From positions 2,976,001-3,040,000 of the forward strand of contig CM066304.1 in NCBI GenBank assembly GCA_033807695.1: 64,000 nt of DNA, given 5' to 3'. This DNA is from Daedaleopsis sinensis. Its lineage: Eukaryota; Basidiomycota; Agaricomycetes; Polyporales; Polyporaceae. Position numbers and translations under genes: made by a program. Numbering within the stretch: position 1 is the first letter of the stretch; each line of letters begins with the position of its first letter. The notes below the pieces were generated by a model. The model was not told the origin of the DNA. It worked only from the letters and a program-made list of their open reading frames with translations, and ran no database searches. Of this stretch, positions 11,353 through 22,800 are shown piece by piece.

Positions 11353-12890
11353 TCAAAGCTCTAGGTCTTCTAGGCGATACCGCTTCGCAACGAAGTGGGC
11401 TTCGACATAGCCCTGTATTGCGGCATGATCAGCAAGACGAGGTGCTACAGATCCAGATAACGCCTTACCATAATGTAGTCGTTGCAAATCTCAGCTATCC
11501 CGGGTTGGAGAGCTGCGAGTTCCCCGACCTTGCGTATGCTCGTCACGGTCTCGTCGACGAGTTCTCGGAGCACCTGGATGACCGGCTTCTGCTCAGCAGC
11601 GGCACGCAGGTGGACGTAGTTATTGCTCTCTCCGGCCAATGCCTCCTTGTAAAACGAAAGGCTGAACACAAAGGTCAGTATCGCGTCGCAGATGGAGACG
11701 GAAGGACCGTACATGTCACTATGAAGATGACATGGTCAGAATACGATACGGACGACGCTAAGATTCGCAGCACGTACTTTGCGAAACAGGTGTGGACCTC
11801 GATGTCTCTGTAAGAACGAACGTAGAGATATTGAATCACGCAAGAAGGTGCTTGGAGATGACTGTGCACTCACGGTATCAACTGAAGGTAGAACAACCCG
11901 GTCTCGGCGGTCTCCGCCCATTCCTTCTCGAAGACGAAGTGCGCGAAGCTGGTGGCCACACCGACCTTGACGCGCATGTAGTACGGATATCTCGTCGCAC
12001 TGGCAGGTAGCACGGGCTGCTCCTTCGTCTGCACCTCGACGTACATCCACGCGACCGCGTCGAGCACGCTCGAGACGATAGCATCGGCGCTGACCGGCGG
12101 GTAGAGATCGTGCGTCGTACGGAGCAGCACCTCCAGCCTATCGAGCACGGGATGGAGCTGGGGTTGCCCAGAGGTGTGCCGCCGCACAAACTGGCCGAGC
12201 GCCTCGATGTTGTACTGGCCGAGGTGGTCGGCGACGACGAGGTAGGCGGTAAAGAAGGAGACGTAGCGTTGGTGCGCGTAGCTGGTGTGACTGTACGAGA
12301 ACTCGGCGACGCAGACCGCCACGTCCGTGAGGCCTTCGATGTAGTCCGGACTGAGATCGGGAGAGTTCCACGACAGAATCTCATTTTTAGTCTCCTGACG
12401 CAGTCTCGGGTTTGGGATCGTCCCTAACGGCTTGTATGATATATCCCGCAGGAAGTCTCGCATTACCTGCTTGACCTCCGACAAGAAGGCCTCATCAGAG
12501 AGCTGTCGACGCGTCAACGTACGTCTCTGAGCCTGAGGTGAAATCATGACACTTACGTCAGTAACATGCTCGCTTTTTCCCTCCAAATTCGAATGCGCCT
12601 TCGCAGAATTGGGAGCTGCCTGTATGCACGCCGCCGTTAAGATATGCTCACATGAAGGTATGGTGAGATGATCTGACCTTCGACTCAGAGGGCGGTAAAT
12701 GATAAACGGCTCGTTTTTCCAGAGAAGAGGGAGTGCTGGTGCAGAAGATTGTCAGCGAACATACATAATGTTTGAAGCTTCATGATACATACCTAGAAGG
12801 CAATAGAGGGAAGGATTTCTCCGTATTACTATCAAGACCGAAAAGAGCACGGGCTCCTGCGGCAATAAAGAGGCTAAGAAGGCTGAGCAT
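11353..12890 (-). CDS. Tri5-type (trichodiene-synthase-like) sesquiterpene synthase
   Basis: Probable class I terpene cyclase acting on farnesyl diphosphate; the product cannot be read from sequence. Eight exons keep phase: 12890-12793, 12735-12678, 12619-12557, 12502-11874, 11807-11778, 11718-11713, 11661-11469, 11412-11353, giving 378 aa. The NSE metal-binding motif is complete at N293-D294-I-L-S297-F-Y-K-E301, but only because a 6-nt exon (11718-11713) supplies the Asp codon. An RY pair near the C-terminus (R370-Y371) also fits the family. The aspartate-rich motif is weak: the expected position reads VVADHLG (D165-H166) rather than DDxxD. The long region with TRYPYYMR and LRAAAEQ matches my memory of basidiomycete Tri5-like proteins. 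The N-terminus is unusual: a hydrophobic MLSLLSLFIAAGARALFG leader that could be a signal or anchor. It sits 1.9 kb from squalene synthase, the competing user of FPP. Confidence 0.85.
11713..11718 (-). other. 6-nt micro-exon of the sesquiterpene synthase
   Basis: Flanked by introns 11777-11719 and 11712-11662, each with a GTAC donor and a CTGAC branch site 15-20 nt before the AG. Including TGACAT restores N-D-I-L-S-F-Y-K-E; joining the larger exons directly gives N-L-S-F-Y-K-E without the catalytic Asp. Confidence 0.8.
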
Positions 12891-14340
12891 TCTTGACAGA
12901 GATTTAGAGTAGACGAGGGGGAGATGAGGGAGGGAGGCGGTCCTGTTGGAATCCTGATCCAGCTGTCTCGAGGGAGGAGACTGGCCAGTATTATATCCTG
13001 ACCCAGCAAACACCGGCCTGGTTGGCGAGAGTCATAATAAGTAGACTACAACGATTCAGGATGTACGGTGCGCATGTTTTAGACCGAGATACTCCCTGAT
13101 ACGCGTGATGGCGGGGCAAGACACTACCCGCCTGCGGGAGGAGGACCTGTCGGTCGAACTCGTGCATATGCATGCAGGCCGGCGCTGTTCTATAGCATCA
13201 ATGTAATTGTAGGAACTAGTAGTAGTAGTGCACCCTACCTTGACTTAGAGCACCAGAAGCAACGCTTACTAGTCGCGTCTATAGATCTACTGGCGCCGTA
13301 CCCAGTATACCGTGCGGCGTGAATGTTGTAGTAATTTAGTAGTTCCTCATTAGGGGGGGAGCGGGGTGGGGTCCGGTGGGGTTTCGTAGATCGGGATCGT
13401 ATTGCGATATCATGACACTGCGGCAATAACTAGGCATTAGCTAATTGCCGCGGGTTCGATAGTCAGAGCGCTATGAAATCTGATTGGACAAGCACGACTT
13501 TCGGTTTATGGCGCTTGTTTCCTCAGCGATACTAGTAAGTATGCCCTCCATTATCACCGACTGTCGATGAGGACGATCGTCGGGCGTGCATGCTGGGATG
13601 TCAAATGCAGGCTCTGTGTACTGCACACGGCAAGAAAAGTGTCCCGACTCCCAGAGACTCGTAGATATCCCAACTGTTGAGCGCCTAAATCACGGTCGAG
13701 CGTCCATTAGGCCGTACCCACTCATTGTCGGGTGAAGACTGTATCATTATGCCAGGCAGAACATTGTTATTGGCACCGTCATCCCGTGCCATTGTAACTA
13801 GACAGGGAGCCAACCCCGCTCTTAAGCGTATACGTTTGTGCGCAATTCCGCCGATGAAACGGTACTCAGAGGTGGGGCCGACATCTATCGGAGTGGTCAT
13901 CGTCCGTCGGTACCGCACCTAGGGGACCGGAGTGTGACGGTCAGTTTGCCAGACACGAGATGAATGCGCTCAATGAGACGACTGCTCCACGAATGTGCTA
14001 TGTTGTGGTGTCTCAGTACGGATCGAGAACAGCCTGCAGCGCAGACGTGTTGACCGGTTCAACAGAGACCTGCCTGGGTCATGGAACTACGTATACCTGG
14101 ACCTGACTAGTCCCGATCGTACAGGACTAATCAGACTAGACACAGAAGACGGTGCACGGAGCAACACGGTCTACTAACTCCGTACTCGGTGGCACTCACA
14201 AACGCACAGATGCCAGATGGTGGACGGATGCATCGCCCTAGATCGCGACCACAGATGTTGTCAATCACGTCTGTTTCCGAGACTGCTAAAGGAAGGGCTC
14301 ACCTCTACATCATGTACCCCCTCATGTACCCCCATCGACG
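12891..14340. other. Intergenic, 1.45 kb, nothing recognised
   Basis: Upstream of the sesquiterpene synthase and downstream of the small minus-strand ORF. It has no frame with domain or splice support, no tRNA and no long repeat. Confidence 0.5.
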
Positions 14341-14547
14341 TCAACGCCCGCTGGTGTTCTCCTCGTTCAAAGCATCTGCGAGCTTCTGTAGTTGCGCCGA
14401 GGTCGTCGTTTCTCCGCTATTCTTTGCGAGACTGCGGGCGCGAAAGCGATGGATGAAGTTGTCTAGACGCCTTTGAGCAACATCCGATGCGATAGGCTGA
14501 GCACGAAGAGTTTGGAGACGGAGTGGAGGAGTCAACGCTGGATCCAT
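14341..14547 (-). CDS. Small hypothetical protein (68 aa)
   Basis: A single uninterrupted frame starts at the ATG at 14547 after a pyrimidine-rich CTACCTCCCCC leader. The protein looks constrained rather than random: a proline-bearing start (MDPALTPPLRLQ) is followed by two amphipathic helices (around DVAQRRLDNFIHRF and AQLQKLADALNEE). No family recognised; small helical subunits of multiprotein complexes look like this, but I will not name one. It is divergent from squalene synthase with 206 bp between start codons. A further 3' exon cannot be excluded. Confidence 0.45.
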   Translation of the reverse strand: MDPALTPPLRLQTLRAQPIASDVAQRRLDNFIHRFRARSLAKNSGETTTSAQLQKLADALNEENTSGR

Positions 14548-14753
14548 GGGGGAGGTAGAGGTCAAATTTGGGAAGGCGGTCCCGAAACGTAAGAAAATAT
14601 ACCTACGGGCCGCCCGGTCAGGTGACTGGAAGCGTTAATGTGGTACGACTTGGAGTCGAGGACGGTAGAACGCGGACACTTTCCAGCCTCGACCACGACA
14701 GCGACGACACGACCCTCTACATATCTTTATTCTACACGAAAAATCTCGACATA
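14548..14753. promoter_or_regulatory. Divergent promoter region between small ORF and squalene synthase
   Basis: 206 bp separates the two start codons. On the squalene synthase side an ATATCTTTATTC stretch lies about 30 bp before the ATG. The function is inferred from layout only. Confidence 0.4.
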
Positions 14754-16651
14754 ATGGGCGTCGCGTCTATGATCACCCTCCTCCTCACTCACCCAGTCGA
14801 GTTCCGCATCCTCCTGCAGTACAAGATTTGGCACGAACCAAAACGCGACATCTCACAACCCTCAGAACATGCGACTTCAGGATGGGACCGTCCTTCAATG
14901 CGGAGATGTTGGGAGTTCCTTGACCTGACAAGCCGAAGCTTTTCGGGTGTTATCAAGGAGGTTGAGGGTGAACTGGCAAGAGTGGTGAGTGTCGTCTGTT
15001 CCCGGCCGCGCCCTTCGCAATCAGTCCTTGAAAGGGGATTTGTACAAAGGAGCTCGTGCTTTAGTTACAGCTCTAGGCATTTCTCTACTCTAGCCTCTCT
15101 GTGCAAGTTTCTGCGACTGACAAAATGACACACAGGTGTGCTTATTCTACCTCGTCCTACGAGGCCTCGACACGATTGAGGATGACATGACGATTCCTGA
15201 CGAGAAAAAACAACCCCTGCTCCGCCAATTCCACAAACTTGCCGTGCAGCCTGGCTGGACGTTCGACGAATGCGGGCCTAACGAGAAGGACCGTCAGCTG
15301 CTCGTGGAATGGACGGTCGTCAGTGAAGAGCTGAACCGGCTGGACACACGGTATGTCCTTGCGCATAGTGCGGACTTGCCAGCACTCACCCACTCGCTCC
15401 GCGCGCGTCTTCGGCATGCATATACACTCCGCAGGTATCGTGACATCATCATCGACATTTGCGAGAAGATGCAAACAGGGATGGCCGACTACGCGCACAA
15501 AGCGGCGACCACGAAGTCCATCTACGTAGAGACCATCGACGAGTTCAACCTCTACTGCCATTACGTCGCCGGCCTCGTCGGGGAGGGCCTCACCCGCTTC
15601 TGGTCCGCGTCTGGCAAGGAGGCGAACTGGCTCGGAGAGCAGCTTGAGCTCTCGAACGCGATGGGCATCATGCTCCAGAAGACGAACATCATCCGCGACT
15701 TCCGCGAGGACGCAGACGAGCAACGCTTCTTCTGGCCGCGCGAAATCTGGGGCAGCGCTGAGTACGGGCAGGCCGTCGGCCGGCCCACGGGCATGAAGGA
15801 GATCCAAGAGCTCTACGCGCCGGGGAACGAGAAGCAGGCGCTGTGGGTGCAGAGCGCGATGGTCGTCGACGCGCTCTCGCACGCCTGCGACTCGCTCGAC
15901 TACCTCCGGCTGCTCACGAAGCAGACCGTGTTCTCGTTCTGCGCGATCCCGCAGACGATGGCGATGGCGACGCTCGAGCTGTGCTTCATGAACTACGAGA
16001 TGTTCCACAAGCACATCAAGATCCGCAAGGCGGCGGCGGCTTCGGTATGCACACATCCCGCCCGCCCTGCCGCTCTCTTCCGACGTCCCTGACAATCCGT
16101 TCCTCCCGTAGCTCATCATGCGGTCGACGAACCCCCGGGACGTCGCGTACATCTTCCGCGACTACTCGCGCAAAATCCACGCCCGCGCCGTGCCGCAAGA
16201 CCCCAGCTTCCTCCGCCTGTCGGTAGCCTGTGGCAAGGTGCGTGGCACCCCCTTCTCTTCCGCTCTCACTCTCTTTTCTCCGACGCTGACGGTGTCCGGC
16301 CTCCCTCCGCAGATCGAAATCTGGTGCGAGCGGCACTATCCGTCCTTCGTCCAGCTCAAGTCCGTCCAGGGCGGCGTCCAGCTCGACCCGTCCGACGCGC
16401 GCACCAAGGTCGTCCTCGCCGCGCAGGCGCGCGACCAGCACCTCGCGCACGAGAAGCGCCTCGCCGACTTCCGCCAGAAGTACCCGACCGGGGTCGCCAA
16501 GGCGAACGTTAAGGACGCCCCTGGCGCGAACGACGGCTCGGCGATGGAGATGATCATGTACGTCGGCACCGGCGCCGTCCTCCTCCTCGCCCTCAGCGTC
16601 GGCGTGGCGTGGCTCGTAGTGCAGTACTTCGGGCTCGAGCTCAGGGCGTAG
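14754..16651 (+). CDS. ERG9: Squalene synthase (farnesyl-diphosphate farnesyltransferase)
   Basis: Condenses two farnesyl diphosphates to squalene with NADPH, the committed step to ergosterol, at the ER membrane. Exons 14754-14984, 15136-15350, 15435-16044, 16112-16237 and 16313-16651 give 506 aa, normal for fungi. The first aspartate motif is D89-TIE-DD94, the second D237-FRE-D241 within NIIRDFREDADEQRFFWP, and the conserved YCHYVAGLVG segment lies between them. A C-terminal hydrophobic helix (MYVGTGAVLLLALSVGVAWL) is the tail anchor. The first intron (151 nt) is two to three times the local average. The start is followed by the family-typical MITLLLTHPVEFR segment. The late exons are strongly G/C-biased at third positions. 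Confidence 0.97.
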
Positions 16652-17098
16652 GCACAGGCGTCGGCCTTGCGCCATACGCTTGCGGGCGGAGGAGCGAGGG
16701 TAGGACACCAGGAGGGCTGCATGGCTATAGAGCCAGTTGGATAAAGAGCCCACGGTGGTCGCCGGATGTATGTAACGTGCTCGGCTTGGCCCAGGGCGGT
16801 GGAGACGCTGTTTGCGCCCTTACACTTACACCCATATTGTGTGTCCTTCACACCGTTGGTGGTTGGAAGATGCCTATATACTAGATATACCCAGATTACA
16901 GTACAGTGCTCATATAACTCGAAAAAAGTGACGACCAGTCAGGTGCGGATCCGCGTGCTCCCAGTCACCGTCCAGCGTCGACTGGAGAGCGGCGACGGAT
17001 GGACGCGCATCAGAACCAAAACAGCAGTCTGTAACAGTATATACACTACTTCGATGAGGCATCCTGGAGGAGCTCGGATTCGTGGCTGACACGCTAGT
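16652..17098. other. Intergenic between convergent squalene synthase and RCC1/PHD genes
   Basis: About 450 bp shared by two converging 3' ends. No gene seen. Confidence 0.5.
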
Positions 17099-19569
17099 CT
17101 ATTTCTTGCGCTTCGCCGCTGCATGCCGCGACACAAATGATCAGCACTGCTACCTCGGGGTTTCGAAACACGACATGGGAGCGACTCACCCCCCGGCTGC
17201 GCGACCGCCTTGCGCTTCTGGCCTGGTTGAGGCGATTCTTCCCCCGCCTGGATCTTTGCTTTCTTGGGTTTCCTGCGGACGCCGTCGAGCGAGATGGGTG
17301 CCCCAGGGTCGTCCTCGCACTCCGGGCAGAACCACTCTCCGTCCGGGATGGCGTCCAATGGCGGGTCGAGGCACTTCAGGTGGTACGGGAAGTCGCACTA
17401 TGGGAAGAGAGCGCAGACGTAGGCAGAGCTCAGCGCAAATGTGAGAGTGCGAGTGGACGGTCTCAAACTGACCTTGTCGCACTCCAACGGAGCGTCGTCA
17501 TCACCGTGGTCCTCGTCGCATACGACGCAGTTCTCGGGGGCTTCAATCTCGTAAGGGTGGCGCGGGAGGTCGGAGAACTTCTCGTTCGGTCGCGCGAGGA
17601 TGAAGGTCGTGTTCTGCCCGGCAGCGATCCTGCGTGCATAGTAGAACTGAGTATGAGTCTTCGAAGGTATGAGGGACGGTACTTACTGAATAACATCAAT
17701 CCCAACAAGCGGCATGTTCTGTATAGGCTTCGTCGCACTCTTCGGCTGGTCGGGGCCATGCCCGAGTTCGCCTCGATGGCTATAAGCCACGTTTCGCGGT
17801 TAGTAGGGTGAACGTGCGTACCATTCAGGGCTCCCTGACCGAAAGCGATAGTCATAACTCCAACTTCTTCCTGTGCGAGTGCCCAGTGGGTCACGCCACC
17901 ACACGCTGCATGAATGATCTTACATCCCCTGTGAATGCTCGTTGAAACTTCTGATTCACATCACGTCACGTCAACGCGCTCACTGCATATCCTGAATCCA
18001 CTTGAACGTTGAGAACGGTTGCCCACCGGATCCTGGAAGGGTGAGTGTAAGCCCAGCAGTTGCAATACCACAATTATTCCGCGCTGACGTACCATCCCCG
18101 GTGTTCTTCCACTTTCCGGCAATCCAATACATGCCCTGCCTGTCGATCACGATCGAGTTTGATGGACCTGCATTAACGTGGACACCCATAGTGATCTCAC
18201 TCGGGCCCGCAAACTGCGGAACCATTTTAGGAACGAGAACATCTTGCTGATTCCCCAGACCGAGGCGACAGTAGCCGTTGTAACCCCAAACGAACACGTG
18301 TCTACGACGCAAGAGGAATGAGCACATGTAGAAATGGGCAATTAACGTTCAGGAGCTCACCCGTCGGCGTCCAACGCGATCGCGTGCTGAGGACCGCATG
18401 ATATCTGGACAATCTTGCGTTCGGAAAGTCCCTTGACAAGAACTATATAGAAGATTACGAAACGCCGTGGCAATAGGATCAGGTTGCGGAACTCACTAGG
18501 TTCGGTCTCGTAGTCAAACGCTGACTTCCCCGCGGACACGATACGCTCGCCAGCCTGACCATTCCCTAGCTGACCCTTTTCCTCGCTCCCGAAAGCAAAG
18601 ACTGACAGAGCATTAGAACAATAAGCACGCACGACAGACACGCAGAGTCACTCACCCTTGCCGCTCTCGGTGAGCACAACAGAGAAGGTGATGCCGGCCG
18701 CAGCTTTGACAACCTTCTCCTTCGCGCCGTTAAGCTTCGGTCCGCTGACAAGTTTGAACGCCTGGATCTCCGGACAAGCGGGGTGGCCGCACTGCGCCAC
18801 ACACGGTTTGCACGCATACATCGACGCGCCAGCGAGACAGACGAGCACTCACCTGCCCTGCATGGTTCGCCCCCGCCGTCCACAACTGCCCCTCGCTTCC
18901 CACGAGCAATGTATGGTTCCGCCCACACGCTGCATGGACAAACCGCGTCCCTTTCGGCGCACCGAGCTCCTGGGGGGTCAGCCTGCGTGGTTCGTTCTCC
19001 GAGATCGCGTCGAGGTCGACGACGCCGAGGCAGGACTTGTCGTTCCGCCCGAACAGCCACGCGACGCCGTCGACGTCAAGCGCGACGCAATGGCAACCGG
19101 CGCACGAGGTGTGGATGGAGACAATCTTGATGTCGCTCAGCGAGCGGAGGATGTGGGGCTCCGGCAAGTCGGTGCTGTGGGTGCGTGCTTGGCTCGGTAT
19201 GGAGCTGGGGAGCGGGAGGACAAAGCAACACGCACGAGGTACCGTCTTCCTGGATCTTTTTCCCTCCTTTATCTTTCTTGCCCAGTCGCGGCCTGTGTAC
19301 ACCGTCAGCTATGGGCACGCGCAATGTGCGAGCGATGCCGTCGCTAGGTCCGAGGCATCCCCGCGAACGGCCCCGCGCGACGGCAGAGGAGCCGCGGCTG
19401 GAATCGCAAGGATAGGTGCTCACCAGTCGGTTCCTCCACAGAGCAGCACTTGCGACGGGGAAAAGACGGCTCAGCGACGGAGAGGACTATGAGAACAGAG
19501 AGCGTTACCTCTGCCCCATTGTTGTTCACGCTGAGAGGTTGTGGCGGCGGGGTTGGAAGGGACGGACAT
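17099..19569 (-). CDS. RCC1-propeller protein with C-terminal PHD finger
   Basis: Fourteen exons chain in phase to 540 aa: 19569-19509, 19448-19424, 19292-19236, 19174-18853, 18791-18656, 18601-18497, 18442-18361, 18301-18093, 18032-17984, 17928-17822, 17771-17687, 17629-17473, 17397-17190, 17118-17099. RCC1/BLIP-II repeats fill about residues 20-430, with blade motifs such as [56 protein letters not shown] and [12 protein letters not shown]4HC3 PHD finger follows (C447, C450, C463, C466, H471, C474, C489, C492), including [15 protein letters not shown]. The tail ends in a basic AKRKK, a likely nuclear signal. The domain pairing suggests a chromatin reader or scaffold; PHD fingers often bind histone H3 tails, but specificity is not readable here. 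Exons of 25 and 20 nt are included. It follows TOR on the same strand with 301 bp between. Confidence 0.85.
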
Positions 19570-19870
19570 CGTTGCACCGCCTCAAGGTTGGTTGGACGAG
19601 CGAGAGCGACGGCGTGGGACAGGCGGTCGCGCCCTCTCGCTACCCGCCCAAACCGTCTGACCTGTCAGCGCATGTCACTTCCCGCTCATCACTCGCACTG
19701 TTTAAGACCGCCCGACGCCGTCTGCCCCGTCGTGCACGCTTCGCTTCGCGTGCGCAGTACCTAAGATACATATTATAGACAGAGAGCATGACAGTCCAAG
19801 CAGCGTAAACAAGATAATACATCGAAAGCGTGTGATCATAGTCCATCCTCAATCAGACGGGCCCAGCAAA

Positions 19871-22800
19871 TTACCAGAACGCACACCTGTGGGGGCGATG
19901 TCAGCTGGAAGCACGATACCCACTTGGAGGAACAACGTACCATCCCGAGAAGCACTGGCAAAGGTTCTCCAGCGACGTAGCCTGGAGAATGAGCTTGTCG
20001 ACCTGCGCAGACACCGAGAGCACCTCTTCGGGGTTGAAGTCTCGCCCTGGAAGGAGAACATGAGCGAGGAGACTGCAGTACACCCGTGAGATGACGTACC
20101 GGTGAGCTTATCTTGTACGCGTCTGTACACGAACAGCGCACGCTCGTTCCGGACTTCTTGCGCCTCTGAATGGCATCGAACAAGTCAACACCTAAAACGC
20201 TATCACCCAATCTCGGCACATACCGTTCAGGATGTCGTTCTCATCCGCCTTCAGCTTGCGAATCGGTGCGGTGGGATATGCTGCTGCACGGACAAGGTCC
20301 GCCGCCCGTCCGCTGTCACCTAAAATATGACATACACGTAAGGATCGCTGTCTCGGACTGAATGGAGGGCAGGGAGGGTGCAATACAGCACGCGTGAATG
20401 AAGAGGTTGAAAAGGAAAGCACTCACCTTCTCTTCGACGCGCGTCGACGTCTGGTTGCATCAACCGCCAGTTGATCAACGGGTCGTAGACAAACGCCTCC
20501 AGAACCGCCATAAGGGACTCCTTGTTTTCCCGAAGCACCTTCATGCTGATCTCGCACGTGTTCCTGAAGCTTCCCTCGATCCCGCTAACTTCCATCGCGT
20601 GCGTGAGCATCCTCGTTAGACGGAACGGTATCTTCTCCGGGAACTTCTCGCGGTGCATGGCGACTTCGAAGCAGTCACCGAAATCGATGTGCACTACCTT
20701 TCCGGTGTTGCGCTCGAGCATGAGGTTCGAGGGATGGCGATCACCGAGACCGAGGATGTGGCCGACCATGCTGTTGACGGCGAGAGAACGGGTATATGTC
20801 GCTCGGCGTTCGAGCCAATGTTCGGAGTTCATGCTCTTTAGCCAGAGTACCCGGTAGAGATCTTGGCCTGTGGTGTTTTCCAACGCGTACTCGAAGACCT
20901 CTATCTTCTGGAGGAGGATCAAGTTTTCGTAGTCCGGTGCCATCTGCCCAACAGTTCAGTCGGGTGGTCTAAACAATCGACATCGACAGATGATCTTACC
21001 TGAAGCATTAAGCGATACTCGATGTTCAACAGCACCTTCCTGGATTCTCTGTAGTCTCGGACGAGCACGTGAAGAGTATCGCTGTCCTTCACCCAGCCAA
21101 GAAGACCAGCGTTGGGCGCGAGAGGTATAACAGGGAAACGCTGGATGTGTAGACGCCTCTTGAAGCAATCCGTGTCCACCGACAGCAGACCGTTGACCAA
21201 GCTGAACAGCTGCATGACACGCTCGTCTTGTCGGAGATCCTCGTGGCCCTTGAGCAAGAATTGGTGATCTTTGCCATCGCTGCCCTTGATAGAGAGTCGA
21301 CGGGGCCGCTGCTTCGACGAGATGACGGTGAGCTTCGCCGCAAAGCTCGTGATCTTGATGACAGGCTTCCCGCTGTGGTATGTACCTAGTGACAAACTAT
21401 GAGCATGCAGAGACACGACATGAGCCGTCGCTCGAACTCACCAGGTACAGCGAGCTCGAGGTTGCGAGCCTTCAGCAGCTCGGGGGAGACGTATTGCAGA
21501 TCGAGTGTTGTCAGCTGTGGTAGTTGCTTTTCGATCTTCTTGAACACCTAGTAGATAGGAAGAACGACTAGTCAGCTCCGAGACTGCTAACGGCGCCAAG
21601 ATCAACTCACTCCATAGTAGATCTCCCATGCCTTCTCCAGGTCACGCTTCTCGCCGTAAATCGTGTACCTCCTGCATGCTTCACGTGCCTCGTGAAGATC
21701 TCGGCCGAACACTTGGGTGAACGAAATCTCGCGAGCGGTTTTGGGGCCCTGGTATGAGGGGTCAGCAACAAATTCACAGGATTAGAGGCTCCCTTACTGC
21801 TTCGAGCATGTCATGGAGAGGCTCCAAGAACGCGATCATACCCATGGGGTTATGGTCGGTGAAGTACAGTCGAGACGCCTCTTCGAGACCTTCGTGCCAC
21901 AGCTCGTGCCACAAGATGGCCACCCGGATGAGTTCGTGACCGACGAGCAGCGCCTGCTCGACGATGGTAAGACTGTGCTCCTTCATGCGGTCCATCATAT
22001 TCAGAGCTGCCTTCTTCCGGACCGCACTTGATGATTTTGACGCGACAGTCAAGGGGTAAACCAGCGCTTGCGGATGGCTCTTACCGACTTCCGTGAGCAG
22101 GTTGTTGATATTGCGTCGAACATTGCTGCTCGGGGTCTGGATACGTGCGATGATCTACAGAAGGTTTGGCACCCGCAACTAGCCGGTATCGTTCAGAAAA
22201 GAGGACATACCTGAGGAATAACCTCTAACCAGGTGTCGACCTCGACATCGGTGAAGCCGTTGCTCATCGCGTGACTGACGTCGTCATGAGCGCCGTACTT
22301 GAACCAAAGCGTAAGAAGGCGCAGCGTGTCTTGCAAGGCGTTCTCGTTCCTCAGTGATATCGAGCGGAAGAAGCCTGGCATGGCCTCGATCAACCTCGCG
22401 TAAGCTCATATGTTGAATCAAAACGTACCTGTCACGGCGGACACGATATGTGCAGCCAGCTCGTTTCCAGGCACGTCGCTGATCTTGTTGTACTGCTGGC
22501 TCTCCAGGAACCCGACGACCTCGAAGTTAGCCAGCGCCCATGTATGCCACGCCTTGTACCAGGAGGAATCATAGTGCGTCGCAAGGTAGTAAGACTGCAG
22601 AATGTCTTTGATGTTGCGCTAGACACGGCTGCCGGTCAGCTCGCAGGATGCTCACATTTATATATCTGCACTTACCCCGTCCCATTCTTCCTTGAGGGCA
22701 AACTGCCACTCGCCAAGCTTGAAGTAGCAACGCGCGAGGAGACGCGACAGCTCCTCCAGCTTGCTATTCGCGACAGATTCAGCCCGCGTGCTTGTTCCTG

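Noticed and set aside
11469..11778. Sesquiterpene synthase as a pseudogene lacking the NSE Asp
   Set aside because: Including the 6-nt exon with good splice signals restores the motif in phase, so no damage needs to be assumed.
15157..16152. 331-codon minus-strand frame
   Set aside because: Antisense shadow of the squalene synthase exons.
17463..17894. PHD finger as a separate gene from the RCC1 repeats
   Set aside because: The propeller motif [10 protein letters not shown] and the exons after it run in phase into the PHD exon chain with no stop or start between, so one gene is the better model.
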